A DNA stretch of 58,670 nt, from positions 1 through 58,670 of the forward strand of contig NZ_BAEI01000061.1 of the NCBI RefSeq assembly GCF_000241325.1, given 5' to 3'. The position numbers and the translations under genes are program-made. Source of the stretch: Gordonia polyisoprenivorans NBRC 16320 = JCM 10675. GTDB taxonomy: Bacteria > Actinomycetota > Actinomycetes > Mycobacteriales > Mycobacteriaceae. The notes beneath the pieces were generated by a model that had not been told where the DNA came from, searched no databases, and worked only from the letters and a program-made list of their open reading frames with translations. Shown one piece after another: positions 8,582-17,321 of the stretch (position 1 is its first letter; each line of letters begins with the position of its first letter).

Positions 8582-9568
8582 TCAGCGTGGTTCGAGTCCC
8601 GCCGCCCGGTACGCGTCGTCGATGTAGGCCATGTTGGTGACGGCGTCGTCGAGATCGATCGGCAGGGACGTGCCGTCGCGCAGTGCCGCTGCGAACGCTT
8701 CGAGCTGAAAGGTGTAGGTGCTGCGGCGGGTCACCTCCTTCACGCGGGTATCCGATGCCGTGGTGATGCTCAGGCGGTTGTCACGGGTCGGCGACAAGAA
8801 GTCGTGCAGGGTCAGCGATCCGGTGGTGCCGACGATGTGCGCGCGGAATGTGTAGTGGTCGTCGAGCATCGTGTTGGTGTTGACGCCGGTGGCGCCGTTC
8901 GGGAAGGTGACCTCGATCCGGCTCGATGCGTCGATCTGGTCACCTCGCACGATCGCCGACGCTCCGGTGATGCGCGGCGCACCGCCGGCGAACCGGCCGA
9001 GGGTGCGCAACAGGTGCAGGCCGTAACAGCCGAGATCCATGACGGAACCGCCGGCGAGTCGGTACTCCCAGCGTGGGTCCGAGGGCGCCGGTTCGGGCAT
9101 GCCCATCGTGATCTCGATCGTTTGCAGATCGCCGCACACCCCGCTGTGCAGCACGTCGAGGGTGCGATGCATCAGCGGGTGGAACCGGTAGTGGAATCCC
9201 TCGAGCACCAGAACGCCGGCCGCGCGTGCCTGCGCGGCGACCTGCTGCGCTTCGACGGCGTTGCGGGCGAACGGTTTCTCGCTGAGCACCGGCACGCCCG
9301 CCGCGATCGCCGCCAGATTCCACGGCCCGTGCAACGCATTCGCGAGCGGGTTGTAGATCAGATCGATTTCCGAGTCGCCGATCACCTCGGCATACGAGTC
9401 GACGACGCGCTCGACGCCGTGGGTGGCTGCGAAGGACTCCGCGCGATGCCGATCGCGGGCGGCGACCACGGTCAGTCGGTGTCCGAGTTCGTGGGCGGGC
9501 CCGACGATGGCGTTCTCGGCGATCCGCGACGCCCCGAGAATCCCGATGCGCAGCGGCGGTGCGGTCAT
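8582..9568 (-). CDS. Gfo/Idh/MocA family oxidoreductase
   Basis: This 328-residue NAD(P)-dependent dehydrogenase has an N-terminal Rossmann motif 'RIGILGASRIAENAIVGPA', the 'NPLANALHGPWNL' segment before the catalytic-domain Lys-Pro motif 'VPVLSEKPFARN', and a C-terminal substrate domain. It is the second, diverged family member in the cluster. It is shorter than the 1269-2462 protein, so the two are unlikely to be redundant copies. It sits 14 bp after the isomerase-fold gene at 9583-10467 on the same strand. A polyol, sugar or dihydrodiol substrate is possible; context favours a polyol. Confidence 0.88.
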   Translation of the reverse strand: MTAPPLRIGILGASRIAENAIVGPAHELGHRLTVVAARDRHRAESFAATHGVERVVDSYAEVIGDSEIDLIYNPLANALHGPWNLAAIAAGVPVLSEKPFARNAVEAQQVAAQARAAGVLVLEGFHYRFHPLMHRTLDVLHSGVCGDLQTIEITMGMPEPAPSDPRWEYRLAGGSVMDLGCYGLHLLRTLGRFAGGAPRITGASAIVRGDQIDASSRIEVTFPNGATGVNTNTMLDDHYTFRAHIVGTTGSLTLHDFLSPTRDNRLSITTASDTRVKEVTRRSTYTFQLEAFAAALRDGTSLPIDLDDAVTNMAYIDDAYRAAGLEPR

Positions 9569-9582
9569 ATCCCCGACCGTAC

Positions 9583-10467
9583 TCAGACCACCGCTGGTCG
9601 GCAGATCCGCCGCAGGAACGACATCGACACCGCGACGTCGGCTGCCGCGTCGTCGGCGGCGGCCTCGTCGGTGAGGATGGTGTCCTGCTCGAGGACGAAC
9701 CAGCCGCTGTATCCGTTCTCGCGCAGCGTGCTCACCACGTGTTCGATCCGGGCGTCACCGGCGCCGAGCGGCACGTACATTCCTGCGGCGACGGCCTCGG
9801 TGTAGGTCGCCGCACCCTGCTGGACCCGTTGTGCGAGATCCACGCGGACGTCCTTGAGGTGGGCGTGCCGGATGCGGTCGCCGAAGTTCTCGGCGATCTC
9901 GCCGGGGTCGGTGCCTCCGATCAACAGGTGGCCGGTGTCCAGGCACAGGCCGATGGACGAATCCTCCAGCACGCGAAGCACTTCGGCTCGGTTCTCGATC
10001 ATCGTGCCGACATGGGGATGCAGCGCCGCGACAATGTTCTGCTCGGTGACGAGCGCGTCGATCCGATCGAGGTTCGTCAGCAGTGTGCGCCAGGCGTCGG
10101 CGTCGAGCACCGGCCGGGAGTCGTATCCGTCGGTGCCGGTCGCCGCGGCCAGCACCAGGACGTCGCCGCCGGAGACGGCCAAGCGTTCGAGTGCCGCGCG
10201 GACCTGAGGTGCCGGATCGTGGTCGGCGTCGTGTAAGACGACGGGAACGAAGGACCCGACGCAGCGCAGGTCATAGGAGTTCAGGGTGTCGCGCAGGGCG
10301 GCAGGGTCGTCGGGCAGGAAGCCTTCCGGGCCGGTCTCTGCGGCACTCATCCCGAGTTCGCGCATCTCACCGAGAACGCGTGCGGGGTGCAGTTGCAGGC
10401 CCCAGCCGGGTACTTCGCACACACCCCAGGAGATGGGGGCGGCGGCGATTCGTGGGTCGTTGGTCAT
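9583..10467 (-). CDS. IolE/IolI-like TIM-barrel isomerase or dehydratase
   Basis: This 294-residue protein has the xylose-isomerase-like barrel. Its N-terminus 'IAAAPISWGVCEVPGWG', the segment 'AALHPHVGTMIEN', the metal-binding 'GLCLDTGHLLIGG', 'HAHLKDVRVD' and the C-terminal 'WFVLEQD' resemble inosose dehydratase/isomerase family proteins. Length and the His/Asp/Glu metal-ligand pattern fit IolE-type enzymes, which dehydrate 2-keto-inositol. The ATG at 10467 has a GGAGGTG site. It lies between a PhyH-type oxygenase gene and a Gfo/Idh/MocA dehydrogenase gene, all in one transcriptional direction. IolE versus another keto-sugar isomerase cannot be settled here. Confidence 0.82.
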   Translation of the reverse strand: MTNDPRIAAAPISWGVCEVPGWGLQLHPARVLGEMRELGMSAAETGPEGFLPDDPAALRDTLNSYDLRCVGSFVPVVLHDADHDPAPQVRAALERLAVSGGDVLVLAAATGTDGYDSRPVLDADAWRTLLTNLDRIDALVTEQNIVAALHPHVGTMIENRAEVLRVLEDSSIGLCLDTGHLLIGGTDPGEIAENFGDRIRHAHLKDVRVDLAQRVQQGAATYTEAVAAGMYVPLGAGDARIEHVVSTLRENGYSGWFVLEQDTILTDEAAADDAAADVAVSMSFLRRICRPAVV

Positions 10468-10501
10468 GGTGACACCTCCGGGGCGAGAAAGGATGTGGCG
10501 G

Positions 10502-11677
10502 TTACGGGGTGTGGCGGCGGTCGAGTTCGGTGAGTTCCCGCTCGAAATGTGCTGTGGTGAAACGTCCATCGAGGGCGCGGGCAACGAATTCGGCCTGTGT
10601 CTCGCCGGCCAACCCCGACAGTGGCTGATCCAGATCCAGGTTGCTGGGGAAGGCGTATCCCTCGGCCGCCGAGGCGATCACGTTCGCGACTGCGGTGCTC
10701 TCGCCCTGGGCGGCCAGGGCGAGTAGCGACGGATACAGTGCGCGCAGCATCGCCGAGCGGTCGACGGCGTCCATCGCCCGTCCGAAAGCCGAGGACACCT
10801 GCAGCAGATTCGCCATGCGCCGGACGTCGGTCGTCGTGTTGTGGCCGGCAGCGTGGAACAGTGCCGGATTGAAGAACACGGCGTCGCCGGCACGCAGCGG
10901 CAACTGGATGTGGTTGGCGGTGAAGTATTCTCGGAACTCCGGAAGGCCGAATGCCACGTACCCCTGCTCGTACCGTTGCGAATACGGCAGATACATCGTC
11001 GGACCGGACTCCAGCGGCATGTCGACGTGCGCGACCGCGCCCTGCAATGTCAGAGCGGGTGAGAGACGGTGGATGTGGGCGCGGAAACGTTCGGCGGTAC
11101 CGGTCGACATGAAGCCGAGGTGGTAGTCGCGGTGCGGGTTCTGGGCGGCTCCACCGGGATTGACGACGTTGATCGCCGAGGTCACCTGATACATCGGTCC
11201 GAGCCAGGCCTCGCAGATCAACGCCAGGATGTCGTTGCGGTAGTACTGCACGAACACCTGGGGATCGCGAAGAGCGAGCTTCTGCAACGCATTCCAGATC
11301 CGGTCGTTGGCGCCGGGGGCGGCGAAGTGATCGCCGAAGGATTCTCCGGCGGCATGCTGCTCGGCGATGATGTCCCCATAGATCCGAGTCGATTCGGCCA
11401 GCGCATTGCTCTCGTCGAACGCTCCCGAGAAAACGACGATACCCGGACCGGTGAGCAGCGCGTCGGCGAGTTCGTCGCCGATGGCGGCGCGTGCCTCGGG
11501 GTCGGCGATCAGCGGGCGCAGCGCGGCCGCGTCGTAGACGAGGACGTTGCGCGCGACGGATGTGGCGTGCGGATAGTCGGCGAGGTCGGTGGTCTGCTCG
11601 ATCGAGGCGACGAAGTCGTCGATCCGGCAGTCGTCCGGGGTCACGCGGTGGGCGAGAAGACTGGTGGCGAGGTGCAT
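10502..11677 (-). CDS. Phytanoyl-CoA dioxygenase (PhyH) family protein
   Basis: This 391-residue putative Fe(II)/2-oxoglutarate oxygenase shows the metal triad as 'NPHRDYHLGF' (His-x-Asp) and a distal His in 'FFNPALFHAAGHN', followed by an Arg in 'TDVRRMANLLQ' that could hold 2-oxoglutarate. PhyH-family enzymes hydroxylate unactivated carbons in lipids and small polar molecules. The ATG at 11677 follows a short GAGG and leaves room for a promoter shared with the divergent LacI gene. It is the promoter-proximal member of a minus-strand set with the IolE-like and Gfo/Idh/MocA genes. Such an oxygenase is unusual in an inositol-type cluster and may define the real substrate. Confidence 0.85.
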   Translation of the reverse strand: MHLATSLLAHRVTPDDCRIDDFVASIEQTTDLADYPHATSVARNVLVYDAAALRPLIADPEARAAIGDELADALLTGPGIVVFSGAFDESNALAESTRIYGDIIAEQHAAGESFGDHFAAPGANDRIWNALQKLALRDPQVFVQYYRNDILALICEAWLGPMYQVTSAINVVNPGGAAQNPHRDYHLGFMSTGTAERFRAHIHRLSPALTLQGAVAHVDMPLESGPTMYLPYSQRYEQGYVAFGLPEFREYFTANHIQLPLRAGDAVFFNPALFHAAGHNTTTDVRRMANLLQVSSAFGRAMDAVDRSAMLRALYPSLLALAAQGESTAVANVIASAAEGYAFPSNLDLDQPLSGLAGETQAEFVARALDGRFTTAHFERELTELDRRHTP

Positions 11678-11701
11678 GGTCCTCAGAATGGCAAGATCGT
11701 A

Positions 11702-11713
11702 TTGTCCGAACAA
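11702..11713. promoter_or_regulatory. Putative operator between phyH-like and LacI genes
   Basis: TTGTcCGaACAA is a near-perfect 12-bp palindrome in the 72-bp divergent gap. It suits a LacI-type dimer. It also matches nine of ten positions of the IolR-like motif seen at 5270-5503, so either regulator could act here. Confidence 0.5.
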
Positions 11714-11749
11714 GATCAGATTCCCATCAAGAATCCCTCAGGAGGGTTC

Positions 11750-12772
11750 ATGCCGCATCGCTATCCGGTACGGGAGATAGCTCGGCAGGCTGGCGTGTCC
11801 GAGGCGACCGTCGACCGTGTGTTGCACCGCCGGCCCGGTGTCCGGGAGGGCACGGTGCGCCAGGTCGAGCAGGCCATCGCCGACCTCGACCGGCAGCGCG
11901 CGCAACTGCGATTGTCGGGGCGACAATTCATGATCGACCTGGTCATGGAGACGCCGCGCCGATTCTCGTCGATGGTGCGCTCGGCACTGGAGGCCGAGTT
12001 GCCGGGCCTGCGACCGGCGATCTTCCGGGCGCGATATCACCTGCACGAGACGTGGCCGGTCGAGGACCTGATCGCGACCCTCGATGCCATCGCGCGTCAG
12101 GGGAGTCAGGCCGTGGTGCTCAAGGCGCCGGACACCCCCGAGGTTGCCGAGGCGATCGGACGCCTCACCGGGGTGCGTATCCCGGTGATCACGCTCGTCA
12201 CCGATGTACCCATGAGCACCCGCCTGGCATATGTGGGCATGGACAACCGGGCGGCAGGGGCCACCGCAGCCTACCTGATGCAGCAGTGGCTTCGGCACAC
12301 CGACGTCGACATCCTGGTGATGACGAGCAGTGAGATGTTCCGCGGCGAGGAAGAGCGTGAGATGGGGTTCCGGGCGGTCATGCGACGAGACGATCCGACA
12401 CGGCGCATCATCGACGTCTCCGGTTCCGACGGGCTCGACGCCACCAGTCGGCGATTGGCATACCGTGCGCTACAGGACAATCCGCGTATCGGCGCCGTGT
12501 ACTCGATCGGCGGTGGCAACAAGGGCATCGTCGCAGCTTTCGCCGATGCCCACCGAGACTGCGAGGTCTTCCTCGGTCACGATCTCGGCCCGGCCAATCG
12601 GGATCTGCTGCGCAGCGGCGGTATCACCGCGGTGCTCCACCATGACCTGCGCTCGGACATGCGGCAGGTTGCGCAGACCGTGATGAGCCATCACGGCGCT
12701 CTCGCCGGGGGCTATCGTCCGCAGGTGTCGGAGATCGCCGTCATCACGCCGCACAACGTCCCGGGCGACTGA
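11750..12772 (+). CDS. LacI family transcriptional regulator
   Basis: This 340-residue regulator has an N-terminal helix-turn-helix 'VREIARQAGVSEATVDRVLH', a hinge, and a sugar-binding core with 'LAYVGMDNRAAGATAAYLM', 'FRAVMRRDDP' and 'VYSIGGGNKGIVAAF'. The last resembles LacI members linked to inositol and other polyol loci. The start ATG follows an excellent GGAGGG. It is divergent from the PhyH-IolE-Gfo/Idh set and 50 bp upstream of the GntR regulator. It probably controls the divergent set through the palindrome at 11702-11713; the effector is unknown. Confidence 0.9.
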   Translation: MPHRYPVREIARQAGVSEATVDRVLHRRPGVREGTVRQVEQAIADLDRQRAQLRLSGRQFMIDLVMETPRRFSSMVRSALEAELPGLRPAIFRARYHLHETWPVEDLIATLDAIARQGSQAVVLKAPDTPEVAEAIGRLTGVRIPVITLVTDVPMSTRLAYVGMDNRAAGATAAYLMQQWLRHTDVDILVMTSSEMFRGEEEREMGFRAVMRRDDPTRRIIDVSGSDGLDATSRRLAYRALQDNPRIGAVYSIGGGNKGIVAAFADAHRDCEVFLGHDLGPANRDLLRSGGITAVLHHDLRSDMRQVAQTVMSHHGALAGGYRPQVSEIAVITPHNVPGD

Positions 12773-12801
12773 TCGACCTGTCAAAGGCGCACATGTTTGG
12801 T

Positions 12802-12811
12802 TGTTATGACA
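12802..12811 (-). promoter_or_regulatory. IolR-like box in front of the GntR gene
   Basis: Read on the minus strand this is TGTCATAACA, a perfect match to the recalled IolR motif K-G-W-C-H-T-R-A-C-A. It lies 12 bp upstream of the GntR gene start and overlaps the perfect palindrome TATG-A-CATA (12805-12813). Negative autoregulation is the likely meaning. Confidence 0.6.
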
Positions 12812-12822
12812 TACTGTGAGGC

Positions 12823-13569
12823 ATGACACAGGCCACCACGCAGCTCCAGATCGATCTCGATCGGTCGACCCCGGTGCCGCTGTATCACCAGCTCGCCCGC
12901 GCGATCGAGGCCGCGATCATCGGTGGCGAGCTCGCTCCGGGTGATCGTCTTGAGAACGAGCTCGATCTCGCCAAACGGCTCAAGCTCTCCCGCCCGACGA
13001 TCCGCCAGGCCATTCAGGAGCTCGTCGACAAGGGGGTCGTCGTGCGCAAGCGAGGCGTCGGCACCCAGGTGGTGCAGAGCCCGGTGAACCGCTCGGTGGA
13101 ACTGACCAGCCTGTTCGACGATCTCAGCACGGCCGGAATGCACCCGGAGACACAGCTTCTCGAGTACCGGCGGTCGGTGCCCGACGACGACCTGCGCACC
13201 GATCTCGGTCTCGATGCCGACGCGGAGGCTGTCACCATCCGACGGCTACGCAGCGCAGGCGGCGAGCCACTGGCGGTGATGACCAATCACCTACCCGCCG
13301 ACATCTGCCCGCCGCCAGGCGATCTCGAGGACGGCGGCCTCTACAAGGGGCTGCGCGCCAAGGGTGTCCACATTCGGCTTGCCCGCCAGGTCATCGGCGC
13401 GAAAGCCGCCGACGCCGAGGAGGCCACTCTGCTCGACGTGGAGCCGGGTGCGCCGTTGCTGACCATGCAGCGCACTGCATTCGACGACGCGGGCAAGGTC
13501 GTCGAGGTGGGTCGCCACGCCTACCGCGCAGACCGCTACTTCTTCGAGACGACCGTCGTCGATCGCTGA
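12823..13569 (+). CDS. iolR: GntR/HutC-family regulator with UTRA domain, IolR-like
   Basis: This 248-residue repressor has an N-terminal GntR winged helix ('VPLYHQLARAIEAAI', then 'LKLSRPTIRQAIQELVDKGV' and the wing 'KRGVGTQVV'). A UTRA effector domain runs from about residue 85 to the end ('LRSAGGEPLAVMTNHLP', 'LLTMQRTAFDDAGKVVEVGRH'). C. glutamicum IolR, the repressor of inositol genes, is of this type. Boxes matching its recalled motif occur upstream of this gene and four times (one imperfect) between the MFS and ABC transporter genes. The iolR assignment rests on those boxes plus context. UTRA regulators bind small sugars or phosphosugars. Confidence 0.82.
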   Translation: MTQATTQLQIDLDRSTPVPLYHQLARAIEAAIIGGELAPGDRLENELDLAKRLKLSRPTIRQAIQELVDKGVVVRKRGVGTQVVQSPVNRSVELTSLFDDLSTAGMHPETQLLEYRRSVPDDDLRTDLGLDADAEAVTIRRLRSAGGEPLAVMTNHLPADICPPPGDLEDGGLYKGLRAKGVHIRLARQVIGAKAADAEEATLLDVEPGAPLLTMQRTAFDDAGKVVEVGRHAYRADRYFFETTVVDR

Positions 13570-13571
13570 GG

Positions 13572-13623
13572 CGGGTCTCGAGGCCCGGCCGCCGGGGGCG
13601 CCGTGCGCCTCGACCATCGGGGG
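13572..13623 (+). repeat. Dispersed repeat, partial copy C, with hairpin
   Basis: This is a diverged copy of the repeat at 64-128 ('gtctcgaggc' at the start, 'cctcgaccatcggggg' at the end), beginning 3 bp after the GntR stop. Its end forms a 10-bp perfect stem, CCATCGGGGG (13614-13623) with CCCCCGATGG (13636-13645), that could terminate GntR transcription. Confidence 0.6.
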
Positions 13624-13698
13624 GGCAGGCCGTTTCCCCCGATGGTTCCAAGCCCGATTATTCCAACACCGATGTCTATGTGGTAGCCGGTCGTTTCA

Positions 13699-13763
13699 CC
13701 CCGATGGTCGAGGTGCGAGGCGCGTGCGCCGAGCCTCGAGACCGCTTGCGCCGATGCTGGTTT
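13699..13763 (-). repeat. Dispersed 65-bp repeat, copy B (inverted)
   Basis: The reverse complement matches copy A (64-128) at 59 of 65 positions. It lies in the 233-bp gap between the GntR gene and rsgA, where no gene is seen. Confidence 0.75.
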
Positions 13764-13802
13764 CGCCACCACGTCCCACCGGCCTCCACACCCACCGCCA
13801 AC

Positions 13803-14870
13803 CTACTCCGAGTCGACGCTCGCCGATTCCGGCTCGGGGTCGGTCCCGCCGCCACCCACAGCGACGAGCAGGCGCCGCACCGCCATCGCGCGACGATGCG
13901 AGGCGCCGGTGAGGTCGTCGAGTGCGCATTCCGGATCGGCAGGCGGTCCGAGGTGGGTGCAACCGCGCGGACAGTTCTCGATGGCATCGCGCAGATCGTC
14001 GAAGGCGTCGACGATGTCGTCGGCGTCGACATGGGCGAGACCGAACGAACGGATGCCGGGGGTGTCGATCACCCACGACCGTCGGCCCTGGTCCTCGGGA
14101 CCTCGCGCGTCATCGGGATGTGGCGGCAACACCAACGCCACCGACGCGGTGGAGGTGTGTCGGCCCTTGCCGACCCCCGAGACCACACCGGTGGCCCGTT
14201 CGGCTTCGGGCACAAGGCGGTTGACCAGGGTTGACTTGCCCACGCCGGAGTGCCCGATCAATGCGGTGAGGTGCCCGCGCAGCAAGCCGAGGACGTCGTC
14301 AAGTGGATCGTCACGACCAGCCCGCACGATGATCAGGTCGAGTCCGTCGAAGGCACTGGTGAACTCGGTGGGATCGGCCAGATCGGACTTGGTGAGACAC
14401 AAGATGGGTTCGAGCCCACCGACATACGCCGCGGCGAGGGCGCGTTCGACGAATCCGGTCCGGGGTGGGGGATCGGCCATAGCCGTGACGATCAGGAGGC
14501 GATCGGCGTTGGCGGCGACGATCCGCTCGTACGGATCGGTGTCATCGGCGGTGCGCCGCAGGACCGTTCGCCGCTCGTCGACTCGCACGATCCGAGCCAG
14601 TGAATCCGGCTTCCCGGTCAGGTCGCCGACGACCCCTACATCGTCGCCGACCACGATCGGGGTGCGGCCGAGTTCACGTGCGCGCATGGCCACCACACGA
14701 CGATCCGGATCGCCACCGAGTACGCAACCCCAGCGGCCCCGATCGACCGAGACGACCATCGCCGACTCCGCATCATCATGTGCCGGACGGGTTTTGGTGC
14801 GCGGACGACTCCCCTTGCCGGGGCGGACCCGGACATCGGACTCGTCGTAACTGTCCGCGCGACGGCTCAC
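13803..14870 (-). CDS. rsgA: Ribosome small subunit-dependent GTPase RsgA
   Basis: This 355-residue circularly permuted GTPase helps mature the 30S ribosomal subunit. The G4 motif 'LTKSDL' precedes the P-loop 'GHSGVGKST' and the G3 motif 'DTPGIRSFG', the permuted order diagnostic of RsgA/YjeQ. The C-terminal zinc knuckle is '[16 protein letters not shown]'. The N-terminal OB-fold region starts '[15 protein letters not shown]'. The GTG at 14870 forms a GTGA overlap with the aroA stop and is preferred to the GTG 24 bp further out. Translational coupling with aroA is expected, and this aroA-rsgA order is familiar from related actinobacteria. Confidence 0.95.
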   Translation of the reverse strand: MSRRADSYDESDVRVRPGKGSRPRTKTRPAHDDAESAMVVSVDRGRWGCVLGGDPDRRVVAMRARELGRTPIVVGDDVGVVGDLTGKPDSLARIVRVDERRTVLRRTADDTDPYERIVAANADRLLIVTAMADPPPRTGFVERALAAAYVGGLEPILCLTKSDLADPTEFTSAFDGLDLIIVRAGRDDPLDDVLGLLRGHLTALIGHSGVGKSTLVNRLVPEAERATGVVSGVGKGRHTSTASVALVLPPHPDDARGPEDQGRRSWVIDTPGIRSFGLAHVDADDIVDAFDDLRDAIENCPRGCTHLGPPADPECALDDLTGASHRRAMAVRRLLVAVGGGGTDPEPESASVDSE

Positions 14871-16132
14871 GGATGCCCGATCATCTTCTGCCACATACCC
14901 GGAAAGTCCGGCAAGGTCTTCGACGTGGTCTCGATGTCGTCGACGGTGACCGAGGGCACGCGCAAGCCGATGATCGCGCCTGCGGTGGCCATCCGGTGGT
15001 CGGCGTAGGACTCCCAGTGCCCGCCGTGCAGCGGGGCCGGCCGGATGATCAGGCCGTCGTCGATCTCGGTGACATCGCCACCGAGACGCCCGATCTCGGT
15101 GGCCAGTGCGGCCAGGCGATCGGTTTCGTGCCCGCGCAGATGGGCGATGCCGGTCAGCCGGGACTCACTCTCGGCGAGGGCAGCCAGTGCCGCGATCGTC
15201 GGTGTCAGTTCGCCGACCTCGCGCAGATCGCGGTCGATACCGGTCAGTCGAAGCGGTCCGCGCACGGTGAGCGCACCGTCGAGAAGTTCGACGGTGCAAC
15301 CCATCTCGGCGAGGATGTCGGCGATCTGGGCGCCGGGCTGGGTGGTGACGGCCGGCCAGCGTGGCACGCTGACCGCCCCGCCGGTCGCGGCGCCCGCGGC
15401 GAGGAAGGCGGCCGCGTTGGAGAGATCGGGTTCGATCGCCCAGTCCACCGCACGGATCGGCGACGGATCGACATGCCAGGTATTCGGTTCGTCGACAACG
15501 ACTTTCACACCGGCTGTCGCGAGCATCGCGATGGTCATCTCGATGTGGGGCATCGATGGAACCGGACCTCCGACGTGCCGAACGGTCAGTCCCTCGTCGA
15601 ATCGTGCGCCGGTCAGCAGCAAGCCGGACACGAACTGCGACGACCCCGACGCATCGATCGTGACCTCGCCGCCGCGCGCCGATCCGGTGCCCACCACCGT
15701 GAACGGCAGGGAGTCGCCCTCGACGGTGACACCGAGGTCGCGCATGGCGTCGAGGATCGTCGTGAGTGGTCGCTGACGCGCTTGCGGATCGCCGTCGAAG
15801 TCGACCGGTCCCGACGCCAACGCCGCCATCGGCGGCAGGAATCGCATGACGGTGCCTGCGAGCCCGCAATAGACGTCGGTGCCGTGCATGGGTCGCGGTT
15901 CGATGGAGACGGTCGTCGGGTCGGCGGCGTCGACACGGATGCCGATGCCCAGTCCGGTCAGAGCGGCGAGCATGAGATTGGTGTCGCGGCTTCGTAGTGT
16001 GCCGGTGAGGGTCGACGGGCCGTCGGCGAGCGCGGCGAGCAGCAACGCCCGATTGGTGATCGACTTGGACCCGGGCAGGTCCACGGTCGCGTTCACCGGC
16101 CCCGACACGACGGGCGCATTCCACGTGCTCAT
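14867..16132 (-). CDS. aroA: 3-phosphoshikimate 1-carboxyvinyltransferase (EPSP synthase)
   Basis: This 421-residue enzyme adds phosphoenolpyruvate to shikimate-3-phosphate in aromatic amino acid synthesis. Seen are the N-terminal substrate motif '[20 protein letters not shown]', the short form '[15 protein letters not shown]', the glycine-rich '[17 protein letters not shown]' loop, 'DGSSQ'-like '[14 protein letters not shown]', the catalytic-region '[15 protein letters not shown]', and '[14 protein letters not shown]' near the C-terminus. Length is normal for the family. The ATG at 16132 begins '[23 protein letters not shown]', a typical actinobacterial start. It overlaps rsgA by 4 bp. Confidence 0.96.
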   Translation of the reverse strand: MSTWNAPVVSGPVNATVDLPGSKSITNRALLLAALADGPSTLTGTLRSRDTNLMLAALTGLGIGIRVDAADPTTVSIEPRPMHGTDVYCGLAGTVMRFLPPMAALASGPVDFDGDPQARQRPLTTILDAMRDLGVTVEGDSLPFTVVGTGSARGGEVTIDASGSSQFVSGLLLTGARFDEGLTVRHVGGPVPSMPHIEMTIAMLATAGVKVVVDEPNTWHVDPSPIRAVDWAIEPDLSNAAAFLAAGAATGGAVSVPRWPAVTTQPGAQIADILAEMGCTVELLDGALTVRGPLRLTGIDRDLREVGELTPTIAALAALAESESRLTGIAHLRGHETDRLAALATEIGRLGGDVTEIDDGLIIRPAPLHGGHWESYADHRMATAGAIIGLRVPSVTVDDIETTSKTLPDFPGMWQKMIGHP

Positions 16133-16178
16133 GCGGTCCAGTCTGTCATGGGGCCGGCCACATCCGATCCCGTCCCGG

Positions 16179-16565
16179 TCAGCGGTTGTCCAGACGCAGG
16201 GGGTGCGTCGGCGGGACCTCGACGATGATGAGCAGCCGGCCGTCGGTGTCGCGCACATGCATCTCGATCAGGCCCCACGGCTCGGTGAGCGGTTCGCGCT
16301 CGATCTTGACGTGCGCCGACCGCAGTTCGCGTTCGGCGGCCGAGACGTCGCGTACCTGCAGCCACAGTGCGCCCGACGGTTCGATGGTGGTGTCGAGATC
16401 GGAACTCATGTGCCCGGGAACCTCGATCAGGCCGTTACCGGCGTAAAAGACGATGCCGCCCGGGTACTCCCGCGCAACGGCGAGACGCAGCTGATGACGG
16501 TAGAAATGCTGCAACGATTCCGGGTCTCGTGAACGGAGCACGACGCGACTACTGAGGACCTCCAT
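16179..16565 (-). CDS. VOC (glyoxalase/bleomycin resistance) family protein
   Basis: This 128-residue single-module vicinal-oxygen-chelate protein has two beta-alpha-beta-beta-beta repeats: '[24 protein letters not shown]' in the first, and '[21 protein letters not shown]' then '[18 protein letters not shown]' in the second. The final Glu in 'IIVEV' is the usual metal-ligand position. Enzymatic role (isomerase, lyase, or drug binding) cannot be read. It lies 46 bp upstream of aroA on the same strand and may be co-transcribed. Confidence 0.85.
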   Translation of the reverse strand: MEVLSSRVVLRSRDPESLQHFYRHQLRLAVAREYPGGIVFYAGNGLIEVPGHMSSDLDTTIEPSGALWLQVRDVSAAERELRSAHVKIEREPLTEPWGLIEMHVRDTDGRLLIIVEVPPTHPLRLDNR

Positions 16566-16641
16566 GCCTTGTGTCTACACCGCTACCGATCGGTCGGACA
16601 GGACAATACGCCCGGCGCGTCGCGGGTCCGGTGCGCTCGGA

Positions 16642-16854
16642 TCACTGGCCTTCGGTGGTGCCGTCCGACCCGCCGAGCGCGTGACCGCGGTTGAGGTCGT
16701 TGCCATGACGGCCCGCCTCGTAGATCGCCTTCTCCCGGGCGATGCGATCGGTCTCACCGATCGGCTCGGCGTCTCCGAAGGCGAAGGCGGATTCGTGCGG
16801 GTAGTCGTGCGGGATGTCCGGGTCGTCGAGTTCTTCGGGCTGTGGGCTGTTCAT
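16642..16854 (-). CDS. Small acidic hypothetical protein
   Basis: This 70-residue protein is rich in Asp, Glu and His ('PEELDDPDIPHDYPHESAFAFGDAEP'), with a basic, Gly-rich end. No membrane segment or catalytic motif is visible. Codon third positions are GC-rich as in neighbouring genes. The frame sits cleanly between the VOC and next hypothetical genes on the same strand, which is the main support for it being real. Function unknown. Confidence 0.6.
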   Translation of the reverse strand: MNSPQPEELDDPDIPHDYPHESAFAFGDAEPIGETDRIAREKAIYEAGRHGNDLNRGHALGGSDGTTEGQ

Positions 16855-16902
16855 GGGACAACGATACGGCCGTGGCTCACACGTGGCGCCGGATTGCCGG
16901 CG

Positions 16903-17316
16903 TCACGCTGGTTCCACCCACTGCGCATCGGGATGAGTACGGATGAAGCGTCGCAACTCATCGAGGAACGTGGCTCGCTCCTGCTCGACGATGATGTGGC
17001 GTCTCTGCTCGCCGATGCCGAATGCGCGCGCATGGGCATCGGCGTCGAGCTCTGCGTCGATCGCACTGTCGACCCGGCGGCGAAACTCGGCGAGGCGAGC
17101 GTCCGGGTCGGCGCAGAAGCGCTCGAAGTCGTCCGAGGCCGCGTTGCTTCCGTCCGTCGGGGTACGCGAGGTCCGAGGTTTTTCCTCGCCCGCGGCGCGG
17201 AGTTCATCGGCGCGCTGGTGCAGACGCTCGTCGAGACGCGCTGAATTTCGGGCTCGTTCGGCCCTCATCTCCGGAGAGGCAAATGACTCGAAGGGATCGC
17301 TGAAGGATGCGGGCAT
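16903..17316 (-). CDS. Hypothetical charged helical protein
   Basis: This 137-residue protein is dominated by Arg, Glu, Asp and Ala and is predicted to be largely helical ('PEMRAERARNSARLDERLHQRADELRAAGEE', shown here in overlapping parts of the first third). The conserved-looking C-terminal half is 'FGIGEQRRHIIVEQERATFLDELRRF'. The ATG at 17316 is chosen because the upstream extension is Pro/Arg-rich and reads like non-coding sequence. It starts 5 bp after the first lipoprotein gene ends. No function is recognised. Confidence 0.65.
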   Translation of the reverse strand: MPASFSDPFESFASPEMRAERARNSARLDERLHQRADELRAAGEEKPRTSRTPTDGSNAASDDFERFCADPDARLAEFRRRVDSAIDAELDADAHARAFGIGEQRRHIIVEQERATFLDELRRFIRTHPDAQWVEPA

Positions 17317-17321
17317 GGTTG

